Part shown: piece by piece, positions 47,230 to 58,033 of the stretch
Layout: every line of letters starts with the position of its first letter
Position numbering within the stretch: the stretch's first letter is position 1
Source: Asterella californica
Taxonomy: Eukaryota > Streptophyta > Marchantiopsida > Marchantiales > Aytoniaceae
DNA length: 64,000 nt
Assembly (NCBI GenBank): GCA_036924285.1
Contig: JAYKYS010000007.1
Span: forward strand, 2,170,001-2,234,000
Reading direction: 5' to 3'
Notes under the pieces: generated by a model
Databases searched by the model: none
The model's input: only the letters and a program-made list of their open reading frames with translations
What the model was told of the DNA's origin: nothing
Translations under genes and position numbers: made by a program

Positions 47230-49061
47230 CCCACTCCGTGTATACCCACTGTCCGAGAAGTCCCCACAAGAACCTCCCGAGAACTCCGTGATGAGAGAAT
47301 CCCGCTAACACACTCCCCAACCGGAATGTCGCAATCTCCGTCACCACCGTAACCACCACTTGCCTAACCCCGCTCCTACTGAGCTCACCTATCCCCTACT
47401 AGGACGGTCAAGGTAAGGGCAACCTGTACCTGCCATCACCACAGGCAGCCTCTCACGGTCTGTTGGTCATCACTCCAACCGCACCGTGAGAGAGACAAAG
47501 GTAGTCTGACTGGTCCGCAACTCTAGCCTCACTACCGACAGCACACTGGAGTGAACTCACTCCGGAAATCAAGCGCCAACACAAGCAAACGCGGCGCACA
47601 AACAGGAAGCAGAGTATGGAGGGGTTCCAACCACAAGAAGTCCAAACGATAACCCTCCACACTCAAACATTCACATAAAGAGAAACCCAGCCCCACCCGG
47701 ACTGACGACTCCTTGTCGGTGACCACATGCACAATATATGGTCACCAACAGTCATAACTGACACTGGAGGTCACTAACTAGATGTCCACACCTCTAGTAG
47801 CTCCAAAAACATCCACGTGGTAGCTCTACTAGCTCACCCAAGACAACTGCCACCAACTGCCTACATACGCGTCTCTACGGTATAGGCAAACACTACCACA
47901 ACTATAGCTTACCCCTAATACTGTGGGGTCGCCCTACCACTCCTCTAGGGACGTGCGAGAAGGTCTCCTACTACCTTATACAAGTCCATAAGTACTTGCA
48001 CGCATCCCTGTAGGACACCAAGAGCTATTGGTCTAGTGGTAAAGCCAAAGCTAAGACTACAGAGTCAGGAGTCCAGGTCCAGGAATAGTGTTGGGATGGG
48101 TGACCAGCTGGTTTTACCCTTCCCACACACCTGAAGCTTGGATACCTCTCTCACGCACGCCAGCAAGCTGGCTTGCGGCGGGTGCGGGCTCGGGCTCAGG
48201 CTCAGGCTCAGCTCCGCTCCGCCTCCGCTCTCACGCCTCCGCACTCACGCACCTCTGCTCCTTGAAGCCTCGAAGCCTCTAAACGCCTCCTAACACGCAC
48301 GCACTCCACACCTCGACACTCCCGCTCACTCTCCGCTCCGCTCCGCTTGAAGTAGAGTAGAACAAGTACACACACACACACCAGAAGAGGCTCGAATTGC
48401 AGAAGATTGCACCAAAACAGCCTCCAAAACAGCGAAAACAGCTTGCGGATGCACACGGGTGACCAAAATCTGACGTAAAACAGCAAGAACCTCCAAATCC
48501 AACCCGAACACCACCAAAACAGATTCGCAAATGCACCACACACACTTCGCGGATGCACACACACACAAAACAACTACTAAACTCGAGTTTCCCCACGAAA
48601 TTGAGCCAAAATCTGACGCAACTAGCCTTTTAGTGCTTGCTGGTTTCACGGCAGCGAACTTCGACATGCCATAACTTCTTCAATCCTTGGCCAAACTCCA
48701 CGAAACTTAGTGCGCTAGAATCGTCTCTCCAATGCGCTTCCAAAGAGTCCACTCCGGCCCGACATTGACAAGTATTTCAGCTGCTACGCCCAAACGCGCA
48801 ATCCGGCTCCAACAACACACTTCAAGAACATTCCGCAAAATTTCTGCAGCACTTCCGCATGACAGAAATCTCCACTCGACCCCAATCAACAGCAAATCGA
48901 TCTGCGACCAGCAATGTAGCACGGCGCCCACACACCTCGATCACAGCTCCAAACAATCAACCACGAACAACAACGCCCGAAGATACCAGCGGACGATTTC
49001 CGATTTCAGATCTGCGAGCTCTTACTGAACTCCGCCTCGACCTGCACTCAGTTCTTTGAGT
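47230..49061 (-). other. Untranslated leader of the methyltransferase element
   Basis: About 1.8 kb between the right-hand LTR part and gag with no conserved coding. It contains short GC-rich tandem pieces (GGCTCAGGCTCAGGCTCAG near 48190-48210) and a polymerase III-like block at 48028-48105 on the opposite strand. I could not recognise a primer-binding site after the LTR, which fits the loss of the 108-base LTR part here. Confidence 0.6.
48028..48105 (+). repeat. Polymerase III promoter-like fragment (tRNA A-box plus 5S rRNA C-box)
   Basis: TTGGTCTAGTGGTAAAGCC at 48028-48046 resembles a tRNA A-box. 47 bases further on, GGGATGGGTGACC at 48093-48105 matches the internal C-box region of plant 5S rRNA, and flanking TAGTGTT and CAGCTGG also resemble 5S. 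No full tRNA or 5S gene is present, and a proper tRNA B-box is missing. It may be a 5S-derived SINE remnant inside the leader. Confidence 0.4.
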
Positions 49062-49354
49062 AATCTGAATACAGAGATTACCATCTCCAACACCACAACA
49101 AGGATTACTCACAAACGGTCAAGCCAAACCCACTCTAAACGCGAAGAGAATCCGGGTTACACTCAACTAGACTATCCACCATAGCCTGGAGCTTGAAGGC
49201 TCAACTCAAAGAACTAAGGCCTCCAAGCCCTACCTGCGAAGTTTACCCTTAGTGGGCTCTCTCTCCAACTCGCCCTAACGGCACTAACGGCCTTACCGGG
49301 ATGCGCCACTTCGCACTCGGTCAACCTAGCCGAGGTGCCCAAACTGACGTGACA
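49062..49354 (-). repeat. 5' LTR of the methyltransferase element, 293-base part only
   Basis: It matches 39491-39783 with four substitutions in 293 positions. In element sense it starts TGTCACGTCAG at 49354 and stops at the point where the 108-base part should begin, running instead into unique leader sequence. Confidence 0.88.
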
Positions 49355-49380
49355 CACTACATATAGTGAGGAATCATTTT

Positions 49381-49398
49381 TGGCGCCGCTGCCGGGGA
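49381..49398 (+). promoter_or_regulatory. Primer-binding site (tRNA-Asp type) of the giant element
   Basis: TGGCGCCGCTGCCGGGGA is complementary to the 3' end of plant tRNA-Asp as I recall it, with one mismatch. It starts 20 bases after the reconstructed LTR end at 49361. This is where minus-strand DNA synthesis is primed. Confidence 0.88.
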
Positions 49399-49743
49399 TT
49401 TCATCTTAGTAACTTCTGTTCTAAGCTTCCTGGATCTGTGTGTCATTAGTTAGGTTCGTTTCGAACTAACTTCGATTGTAGTTGAATGTGTTGTGGGACT
49501 CTATCTTGCTAGAAGACGGAAACCGCAACCAGAAGCTGATAAGATACACCAGGGGAAGTTGGAAGAAGCCGCTTCCCTGCTTCCAAGAGCTTCTTGGAAG
49601 ACTCGATCTTGGAAGATTGCAGTGAGTGCAACCAGAAGCAGGAGAAGAAGACGTTCTGAACCTGTGATCGATTGTTCGGTCATTTGGTCTACCGGATCTA
49701 GTGATAGAGAAAAGAGAGACATCTGTTCTCAGTACTCTGGTGG

Positions 49744-51696
49744 ATGCCTCCGACCGGAGGAAGAAGCAGAAGACGCACAGGTAAAGATCCTGAGTGGGTA
49801 AACTCACCCCAGCGAACCGCTTCTAGAGAGCAGCGGATATCCCTGAGACACCAAAGGAAAGAAGAAGAGCTCAGGAAGATCCGATCGGTAGAGTTGGAAG
49901 AGCCTTCCATCTCGAGCATAATCTTTGGCGAAGACAGAAGCCAACCGGGTGATCACGTGTATAAAGTAGATTTCGGTAATGGTTACTCGGAAGACGTCTT
50001 CCCAAGTGCGGAAGAAGCTTCTCAAGGTGAAGGAAGACTGGAGGAGATTGTTCCAGACGTCTCGGGAGGTAGCAGTGACAGTAGCTCTGACTCAGAAGAC
50101 GATCTTCGTGATTCAGACAGGCCTGGACCTTCGAGAAGACCATCCCCACCACCTGGACCTGAGGAAGAAAGAAGTTGGCAGTCGCACCAGCCGGCAGTCA
50201 ACATGACTTCCCACACTCGGCAGAAGTACCATCCGTACGACGATGATGATGATGCGGACGACTTCATCACGATGTTCGAGACCATCTCTAGATCCAACAA
50301 GGAAGACGCTGATGTTGACAGACTCCGTGTATTTCCCAGTTTGATCAAAGGGAAAGGAAGGAAGTGGATGAGTAAAACGTTGGATGATGTTGTAGTAATG
50401 GCCGCTTGGGCTACTCTAAAGGCAGCTTTTCTGAAGAGATTCAGAGGAGTGGGCTACGATCGTATGACCCTCATAGAGCTTCAGAGGCTCGAACGGAAGA
50501 AGAAAGAGACACTGCGGGATTACACCGAGCGGTTTGAAGATCTCTTGGATCACATCCCTCAGAACCAAGGAAGACCCGGCTACTGTGCTCAGCAAGCTGT
50601 GGACTGGTACTTGGGAGGATTGTCTCAGGATATGGAATTGTACTGCAGAAGAGGAGGAGGTGATGATTTAGCAGAAGTACAGAAGCATGCCGAGCAGTAT
50701 GAAACCTCGAGCATCACTCGGAATATGACGAAAGACAAAGGGAAGATCTCCAAGAAGTCCAAGAAGTCCAAGAAGTCTTCCCGGAAGTCCAAGAAGAAGT
50801 CCAAGTCCACTGAAACTGATAACAGTGATTCGGAAGCAGCCTCTACTTCTGAAGAGTCGACTGTCGAAAGTTCAGAATCCGAATCTGAACAAGAGAAGAA
50901 GACGCGGAAGAAGAAGAAGGAGAAGACGCGAGCAAGGGAGGAAGTTGTGCAGAAGATGCCTCAGACTCAGATCATTCAGTCTGCACCTGATCCTCGCATC
51001 GATGAGGTTCTGAAGCAGTTTGCCGACCTGAAAGTTCATCTTCTGAACCAGAAGGACAAGCGGAAGCAGCCTACAGCTTCCCGGCCAAACCTTTGGTGCA
51101 ACCTCTGTAACTCTTCTGGACACACCAGAGAGCAGTGTACGCAGGACCAAGCTGTCAACTGGGCAGGATGGGAAGAAGATGATGAGGGATATCTACACGA
51201 TCCCAGTGGGGAAACCTGCTATAGGATCGAAATGATCCAACCCTTCACTCCTACGCCTCCCGCCCAATATAATCGTTATGTACCGAGGGATAGAGCTAGC
51301 AATGTACAGACCAGGACACCCTGGCAGCCTTCTTCATCACAACGACCTCTCAACCCTCTTCCTGGAGCGTGCAATAATTGTGGAGAGACAGGACACTGAT
51401 GGTCCACCTGTCCTCATCCGAGAAGACAGATTGGGCAAGTGCCCTTGTGTGGGAACTGTAAGGAAGCCGGTCATTTCACAAGGAATTGTCCTCAGACCTT
51501 ACGACCACGACAAATGGTGAGATTTGCAGATACCACACCTCCTGCAGAAGCTGCATCATCTTCTAAGCTCGAGTTAGCAGTGGTACAACACATCACGGTA
51601 GAAGAAGAAGATCCTAGGGATTGTACGGATTGTCTCCATATCGAGGAAGACGAACCAGACCCCGGGAAGGGCAAAGGAAAGGAACCTCAGTTGTAG
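49744..51696 (+). pseudogene. Gag of the giant element, with three zinc knuckles
   Basis: It starts at ATG 49744. A charged, acidic N-terminal region of about 165 residues is followed by a retrotransposon Gag capsid domain (about residues 170-310, including DDFITMFETISRSNKED, LKAAFLKRFRG and LRDYTERFEDLLDHIP). A Lys/Ser tract with repeated KKSK lies near residues 340-365, followed by an acidic Ser/Glu stretch. CCHC knuckles begin at 51097 (CNLCNSSGHTREQC), 51370 (CNNCGETGH...) and 51448 (CGNCKEAGHFTRNC). A TGA at 51397-51399 falls inside the second knuckle, and a TAG at 51694 ends the frame 21 bases before the protease part. All lie in one frame, so gag and protease were originally fused. The knuckles bind element RNA during packaging. 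Confidence 0.85.
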
Positions 51697-51717
51697 AAGA
51701 CGACTGCAGCTCAGAAG

Positions 51718-53103
51718 ATGAAGACACCTGAAGAAGCGTCATCTCTCACTTTGACGGATGGTACTGTTTGGAATCCTGACCCGAATTCAGATAGTTGGCC
51801 TCCGGAGGAAGTTTTGGATGAAGCCGTGTTCAAGGTAAGTACCAGAAGCAAAGGGAAGTCAGAATCTCGCCAGAAGGACGTCAAGAAGAAGAAGCAACGT
51901 AAGGAGAGGTCATCTTCTCCCGAGCGGCCGTCTTCTCCTACTTACGACCAAGAAGATCCGAAGTACTTTGCTCCTGACATAAGACAAGAGGTTGAAGCGA
52001 ACATGCAAGAAGAGCTGGAGAAGAGACGGAAGATAGTACAGCAGCTTCCTACACCGACTACGGCAACACCTGTCTCACGGGAACAGCCTCCAGTCGAGGG
52101 AAGACACTCTTCTGGTCTTCCACCCAAGGAAGCAGTTACTACATCTTCTCTGTTGGAAACACCGGTCACTCTTCTGAAAAGATCTCCTTACGACTTCTTG
52201 CGAGACTTGTGGAATCAGAAGGCGGATGTGACCTTCCAACAGCTGTTGGATGACAACGCTGGTTACAAGAAGTTGTTACAATCTGTGCTTCGAGGATCGA
52301 GGAAGAGGAGGGCAGCTAAACTTCCCACGAGCACCCCGATCCTAAGGATAGAGCATGAGGACTTGGGAGCCCCAGAACTTGATATGGAGATCCATGGCTG
52401 TCTTCTAAAGAAGGTACCCATTGATTCCGGCTCCGGAGTTAACATCATGACGGAAGAAACGGCGCATGCCCTAGGCTTCGCTGAGTTCCAGCCTACTCCG
52501 AGAATTCTCAGAATGGCGGACCAGACCAGAAGACGACCTTTGGGGCAACTGAAAGATGTCCTCACGGTAATTGGTGGAGTATCTTTTTACCTCACTTACA
52601 TCATTTTGCGACCTGTAGCTAAGGTTGGATATCATGTGTTGATAGGAAGACCATGGCTGTATGCTGCAAATGTGAATACCGACTGGAGAAGGCATCGTTT
52701 GAGATTTCCCAATCCTACACCCAAGCCAGGTGAGAAGAGTAAAGTCTCGCTTCCTTGGATCAAGATTGGACACCAAGGTGAAACTCCGTCTACAACAGAG
52801 GGGTACACTTCAGAAGACTCGGCTGCGTCTTCTGACAGTGATGAACGGTATAATGAGTTATTGGTGAATAACGTATGTGCTACAGAAGTAGCAGAGAAAG
52901 TGGACGATGTGGTCTGTGGGTACATTGAGTGCTACGAGATTGCGGAAGAAGAGCTTCCAGAAGACGAGAATACCGTCTTCCCTTCGGAAGACCCGACAGT
53001 TGGTCTTCCAGAAGACGAATCCGAACTAGAAGAAGCTCCCAAACCGGAATACTTCGGTGCTAGTGAGTACAGTCACACTGATGGAATGGTGGACCCGGAT
53101 AGA
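51718..53103 (+). pseudogene. Aspartic protease region of the giant element
   Basis: In the same frame as gag. A Glu/Lys-rich N-terminal part is followed by a retropepsin-like domain with PIDSGSGVNIM (DSG at 52423-52431), a TPRILRMADQT flap-like region and HVLIGRPWLYAANVN. An acidic tail rich in Glu-Asp follows. The frame runs on without meaning to 53343, but the authentic coding moves to the next frame near 53095, where a one-base shift joins it to reverse transcriptase. I see no classical slippery site there, so an indel is more likely than programmed frameshifting. Confidence 0.8.
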
Positions 53104-54427
53104 GGTTGCTCCTGGGAAGAAGCTGAAGCTTTCCAAGGTGATCGAGGGCCAGCAGTTGGAAGACTTTCGAGAACTTCTGACAGAGTTCCAGGATGTCTTC
53201 GCGTGGACCATAGAAGACATGAAGGGCATACCTCGAGAATTGGGAGAGCATCGCATCGACTTGCTAGAAGGCGTTGTTCCTGCACGGCAGAGGCAGTACC
53301 GGCTCAACCCCAAGTACTCACTTCTGGTGAAGGACCAGATTGACCAATACCTGAAGACAGGAGTCATCTTCCCAGTACTTAGCAGTGAATGGGTAGCTCC
53401 CATTGTCATCGTGCCGAAGAAGCAGACAGGGAAGATCCGAGTGTGTCAAGACTTCCGGAAGCTGAACTTGGCCACGAAAAAGGATCATCATCCTTTATCA
53501 TTCACCGACTCTGTGTTAGACCAGGTAGCAGGACATGAGTTCTACAGCTTCCTAGATGGGTATTCTGGGTACAACCAAGTTTCAATCAGAGAAGAAGACA
53601 AGTCGAAAACCACTTTCACTACTGATTGGGGCACGTACGCGTATAATCAAATGCCGTTTGGTTTGTGCAACGCACCAGCCACGTTCCAGAGGTTGATGAT
53701 TACAATCTTCAAGGAGTATCTTCGCACCTTTATGGAGATTTTCTTGGATGATTTCTGTGTGTTTGGATCGAGAGAAGACCACTTGATATTTCTGAGGAAG
53801 TGTTTTCTGAAGTGTAGAGAACATTGTTTGGCACTTCACCTTGAGAAATGCTTCTTTGGTATGTCAGAGGGGATCTTGCTAGGACATAGGATTTCCGGAA
53901 GAGGTATAGAAGTTGACTGTGCTAAGGTGGAAGTCATCATGAAACTCCACCCACCTGCTAACCTGACACAGTTGAGAAGCTTCCTTGGCAACGTAGGATA
54001 CTACAGGAGGTTTATTGACAGGTACGCAGAGGTAGCAGGAAGACTCACTAAGTTGCTGAAGAAAGACGAACCATACATTTGGTCTTCTGAGCAGCAGGAA
54101 GCATTCGAAGAAATGAAGAGGCTTCTGTCGGAATCCCCTGTCCTACGGCCGCCTGATTGGGAAAGAGTCTTCCACATTTATGTGGATGTTTCTGCTTTTG
54201 CCATCGGGGTGGTGTTGAGTCAGAAAGATGAGAAGAAGAAGGATTACCCCATCTACTACGCGGGAAGACAACTCAGTGATGCAGAGAAGAAGTACTCGAC
54301 AACCGAAAGGGAGTGTCTTGGCATGATTTACTCCTGTAGGAAGTTTAGACACTATCTTCTGGCAAACCCGTTTGTCTTCTATGTAGATCACTTCTCTTTG
54401 AAACATCTTGTCTGGCAGGATAGCTAG
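53090..54427 (+). pseudogene. Reverse transcriptase and RNase H of the giant element
   Basis: Ty3/gypsy motifs occur in order: a WVAPIVIVPKK block, RVCQDFRKLN, FYSFLDGYSGYNQV, MPFGLCNAPATFQ, then the active site FLDDF (53741-53755) and LRSFLGNVGYYRRF. RNase H shows FHIYVDVSAFAIGVVLSQ, STTERECLGM and YVDHFSLKHL. The FLDD form of the catalytic box is found in plant Athila/Tat-type elements. A frameshift near 54408 ends this frame just inside the end of RNase H; its last segment continues in the next frame. Confidence 0.9.
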
Positions 54428-55931
54428 GTGGATTCTCCTACTCCAGGAATTTACTTACACAGTTGAGTACAGGTCCGGAAGACAGCATGTTAATGCTGAC
54501 TACCTATCCAGGTTGGAGACAGAACGACGAGAAGATGAAGTGGAAGACGAGTTTCCTGACGAGAAGTTGTTTTCAGTTTTCGCAGAGACACTTTCATCTG
54601 AGGGGGGGCGTACCGCCTGCTTCCCAGAAGACGAGACTAGATCTTCTGACCCAGTCTTTGCGACTTCCACAGAAGAGTCGATCTTCAAGGACTTGAGAAG
54701 GTTCTTGGAAGACCAACAGTACCCCGAGGGAATGGATGCGGAGCAGAAGGCCGTCTTCTTACACAAGGCAGGTCCATATGCTATCTTCCAGGGTATCCTG
54801 TTTCGAAAGGGACATGACGAGAAGCTGAGAAGATGTCTCGAGCCGTCAGAGATAAAAGCAGTGATCACAGGTCTTCACTACGAAGATGCTGGGGGTCACT
54901 ACGGATTGAAGACAACAGTGAAGAAGATGCTAGACGTCGGATACTGGTGGCCAACTATGTACCGAGACACTTTCCAGGAGATCAGGAAGTGCGATGCATG
55001 CCAGAGGGTGGGAAGACCGACCGCTACAACAAGGTGGCCTCTTACTCCCATTCTTCCGCTTGCTCCGTTCGAAAAGTGAGGAATCGACTTTGTAGGACCT
55101 ATCGCCCCGGTGGCGAGAAGAACACGAGCAAGGTACATCTTAATAGCTACCGACTATGCCACCAAGATGGTGGAAGACGAGGCCACGAGAAAGAACGATG
55201 CTGCAGTAGTAGCAAGGTTCCTATGGCATAACATCATCACTAGGTATGGATGTCCGCTGGAATTGGTGTCAGATAGGGGCACTCATTTCTTAAATGAGAC
55301 TATCTCCCTCCTGACCCAATACTTCAGGATTAAGCATCGGAAGACGACGCCATACAACCCGAAAGCTAATGGGCTGACGGAGAAGTCGAACGGTCTTCTG
55401 TGTAACATCCTGAACAATGTAACTGTTAACCATGCGTATGACTGGGACACGAAATTGCCATCTGTGTTGTGGGCTTTCAGAATTTCACCTAAAGTCACTA
55501 CCCAGAAGACGCCTTTCTACCTAACTTACGCCATGACGCCCATTGTGCCCATTGAGTTAGAGGTCCCAACATACCGGTTAGCCGTATCCGAACGCATGGG
55601 AGAAGAAGAGAGCCACGAGCAGCGTCTTCTGAACTTCGTAGAGTTTGAAGAAGACAGGAATGCAGCTTTGGAGAAGACATACGAGGCGCAAGCGCAACGT
55701 AAGGTAAACTACGATAGCAAGTTGAGGAAGGTGACTGTTGTGGACGGAGACTTGGTACTCCTCTACGACAACCGTCATATTAAGTTCCCCGGGAAACTTC
55801 ATCTTCGCTGGATGAGACCTTACCGTGTCTTAGAGGTCTTCGACAATGGCTCTTTGTAGTTGGAAGAGTTGGACGGTACACTGATGACCACTCGTGTTAA
55901 TGGGTGGCGCGTCAAGAAGTACTGGACGTAA
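54408..55931 (+). pseudogene. RNase H end and integrase of the giant element
   Basis: It opens with SGRIARWILLLQEF and VNADYLSRL, the usual end of RNase H. Integrase has an HHCC zinc region (LHYEDAGGHYG ... CDACQ) and a DD35E core: aspartates at 55152 (ATDYATK) and 55272 (VSDRGT) and glutamate at 55380 (LTEKSN). A TGA at 55077-55079 interrupts it before the core, at a position where tryptophan is common (TGG to TGA). A TAG at 55857 precedes the C-terminus, which then reads VNGWRVKKYW to TAA at 55929, a typical gypsy integrase ending. No chromodomain is present. Integrase joins the DNA copy to the host chromosome. Confidence 0.87.
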
Positions 55932-55952
55932 ACAGAAGTGTAGGAACCACTG

Positions 55953-55974
55953 ATGTTTGCGGAGACGCAAACAT
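55953..55974 (+). promoter_or_regulatory. Perfect 9-bp hairpin with GAGA tetraloop
   Basis: ATGTTTGCG and CGCAAACAT flank GAGA, a GNRA-type loop, between the integrase stop and the purine tract. As RNA it would be very stable. Its role is unknown; see findings. Confidence 0.7.
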
Positions 55975-55976
55975 GT

Positions 55977-55985
55977 GAGGGTGGG
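55977..55985 (+). promoter_or_regulatory. Polypurine tract of the giant element
   Basis: GAGGGTGGG lies four bases before the 3' LTR start at 55990. It is the expected primer for plus-strand synthesis; one T interrupts the purine run. Confidence 0.6.
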
Positions 55986-58033
55986 CGTATGTGGTGCCCA
56001 CAAATTACAGTGTTTACGAATTTTTGAATTTTTGAGATTAATGACTTGTTTATATAACTGAAGAAGCGTTGTTACTTAAGGTTACGTCTTCCTTAACAGG
56101 AAGATGATCTTAAGAGTTGTTTGTAATAAGAAGTTGACTTCTTCAGAAGACGACTGTCTTCGGAAGACCGTCTTCTCAGTTGCGTCTTCGGAAGATAGGA
56201 AGACGGCGGAAGATAGGAAGACGACGGAAGATGGGAAGACGGCGCAAGACACCTGTCTTCCGGAAGACACCGATCACGAAGGCCTGACCACGAGTTTTCG
56301 GGTAAACAAGTAGGTGTACCTACTGTAGCGCACCGAATAGGTACGTAGGTCAGGAAGACACCAAGAACGAGAACCCCTAATCTGCGGGGAAGATGCGTGA
56401 GGAAGCACATTAGCCACCTTCCAACTTCCCGCAGCACAGTGCGCCTGAAGAAGATCGATTGAGAGAGTGAACTTCAAGCTAGCATTGAGAGAGGAATCGA
56501 GTAAGACATCGAGGTAGTAGAGAGTACGTTGGCAGCTAGGCGAAGGGTGAAATCGAATTGCGGGAGCACAAACAGCAGAAAGAGCGAAGGTATTTCTGTG
56601 GAGCTTCCGAGAAGTTGACAGTGAAGAGTGGCGAGTAGAAGCAGAGGTGGAATCGAGATGTGGACCGAAATTGACAGCAGGCGCAGTCGTGTGGAGTCGC
56701 ATTGGAAGCTAGGACGAGAGCCAGAAGCGCACGGAGGTCGAAGGCAACTCGGGGAGCCGAAGAAGACTGTAGAGGTTCTTTCCCCTATTCTTTCCCCTTC
56801 CCACTTCTTCTCGCCATTGTCTGGTACTCCCCGCGCTTCCTTGATTGTGTGCAGGCAGCCTGATCGATTACCCCACCCCCCATCTTTCCTATTGAGACAT
56901 TGGGCGCGGAAGCGCTGCCCAATTTCTGTCAAGATATCTCCTTGCTTCTTCCCGAGCTCAATTCGAGCTTCCCTACCCCTAGTCTTCAAATTGGCGAACC
57001 CAACTATCAATTTCTCTACCCTACTACCTCTCTAACCCCGAAACTTGAAATAGAAGACGATTCGGAAGATGGGAACATCTTCGGAAGACGCTTCTTGAAC
57101 TTGAATGTCTTCGGAAGACATCTTCGGAAGACATCTTCGGAAGACTGTCTTCGGAAGTCGACTGAACACAATTCGTATCAAGAGTGGATTTGCTTTGCTT
57201 TTGTGTTTAGAGAGACTTGATACGAAGCCTGAGTGGTGTGGTGAGTTGTTGTGTTATTTCGAGAAGTTGGAACTCGGGAACTAGGCCTGTGCCTCCCGGT
57301 CTTCCAAGCTTCTCAACTCCACATCTTCCTAGAGAGACTAGAAGATTGGAAGGATGGCAAAATGAGCGAGAAGACGCGAGGGTCCATTCGGGTCTCTTCT
57401 GTCCGACCCATAGCAGCCGTTCCTTCTTCTTCCCGAACTTAGAAGAGAGTTGTGAGAAGTATTGCTGGCAGAATCTGGAGAGAATGGTCGAGGGTCATGT
57501 CTTCCCATCATGCAACAAACTTCTTCTGAGTGCAAATGAGAGGTGAGAAGTCAGAAGAACAGAGTGCACATGGTTTGGGTCTGTTGTGAGGATAGACTGC
57601 GTGTAGGAAGACGAAGGCAGGTGAGACCAGTGAAGGGAAGTCTTCCGAGAACGACATTGAATCGGAAGCTGTCCCAAGTGTCTTCCCAGAGGTCACTGTC
57701 ACCGCAGGAGCCCGCAACCATCTTCTGAACCTTTCTCATACTCTACTTCTCGCATATCTTGTATCTTCTGATAGGAAGTAGGATGTAATGCAAGGTGGGT
57801 TGTCTTCTTGGTAATCCATGCGAGGCCTTGCTTAGATAGGATTGTTTAGATATAGCTCGGAAGACGAGAGCTATCTAGGAAGTACTGTTAGAATCCCGGA
57901 AGACGGAGTAGCTGTCTTCTGGAACACTAGATTCGTCTTCTGAGAGTGGAAGCTAGACCGTGGGCACTCGGGAAGGACTGAGCCTTCAGCTCATCGTAGG
58001 TGCTTGTGGTTTAGTGCAGCAGATCTTCCAGGT

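Larger units (their letters stand above)
39383..49354 (-). mobile_element. Ty3/gypsy retrotransposon carrying a DNA methyltransferase and PHD finger
   Basis: A 9.97-kb insertion on the minus strand, flanked by CACT at 39379-39382 and 49355-49358. It begins TGTCACGTCAG and ends CGCACGACA in element sense. From 5' to 3' it encodes Gag, two zinc knuckles, a DSG-type aspartic protease, a DNMT3-like cytosine methyltransferase, reverse transcriptase, RNase H, integrase and a PHD finger. Apart from one frameshift near 44950 everything downstream lies in a single frame, so the ancestor probably made one polyprotein of more than 2,300 residues. Five in-frame stops inactivate it (46258, 44334, 43791, 43191, 42153). 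LTR parts at the two ends differ at 4 of 293 positions. Retroelements with captured cytosine methyltransferases have been reported, as I recall, in dinoflagellates and the alga Klebsormidium. Confidence 0.92.

Noticed and set aside
52980..53343. Programmed frameshift between protease and reverse transcriptase of the giant element
   Set aside because: No canonical slippery site is visible near the frame change at about 53095, and other clear lesions show the copy is decayed, so a simple indel is more likely.
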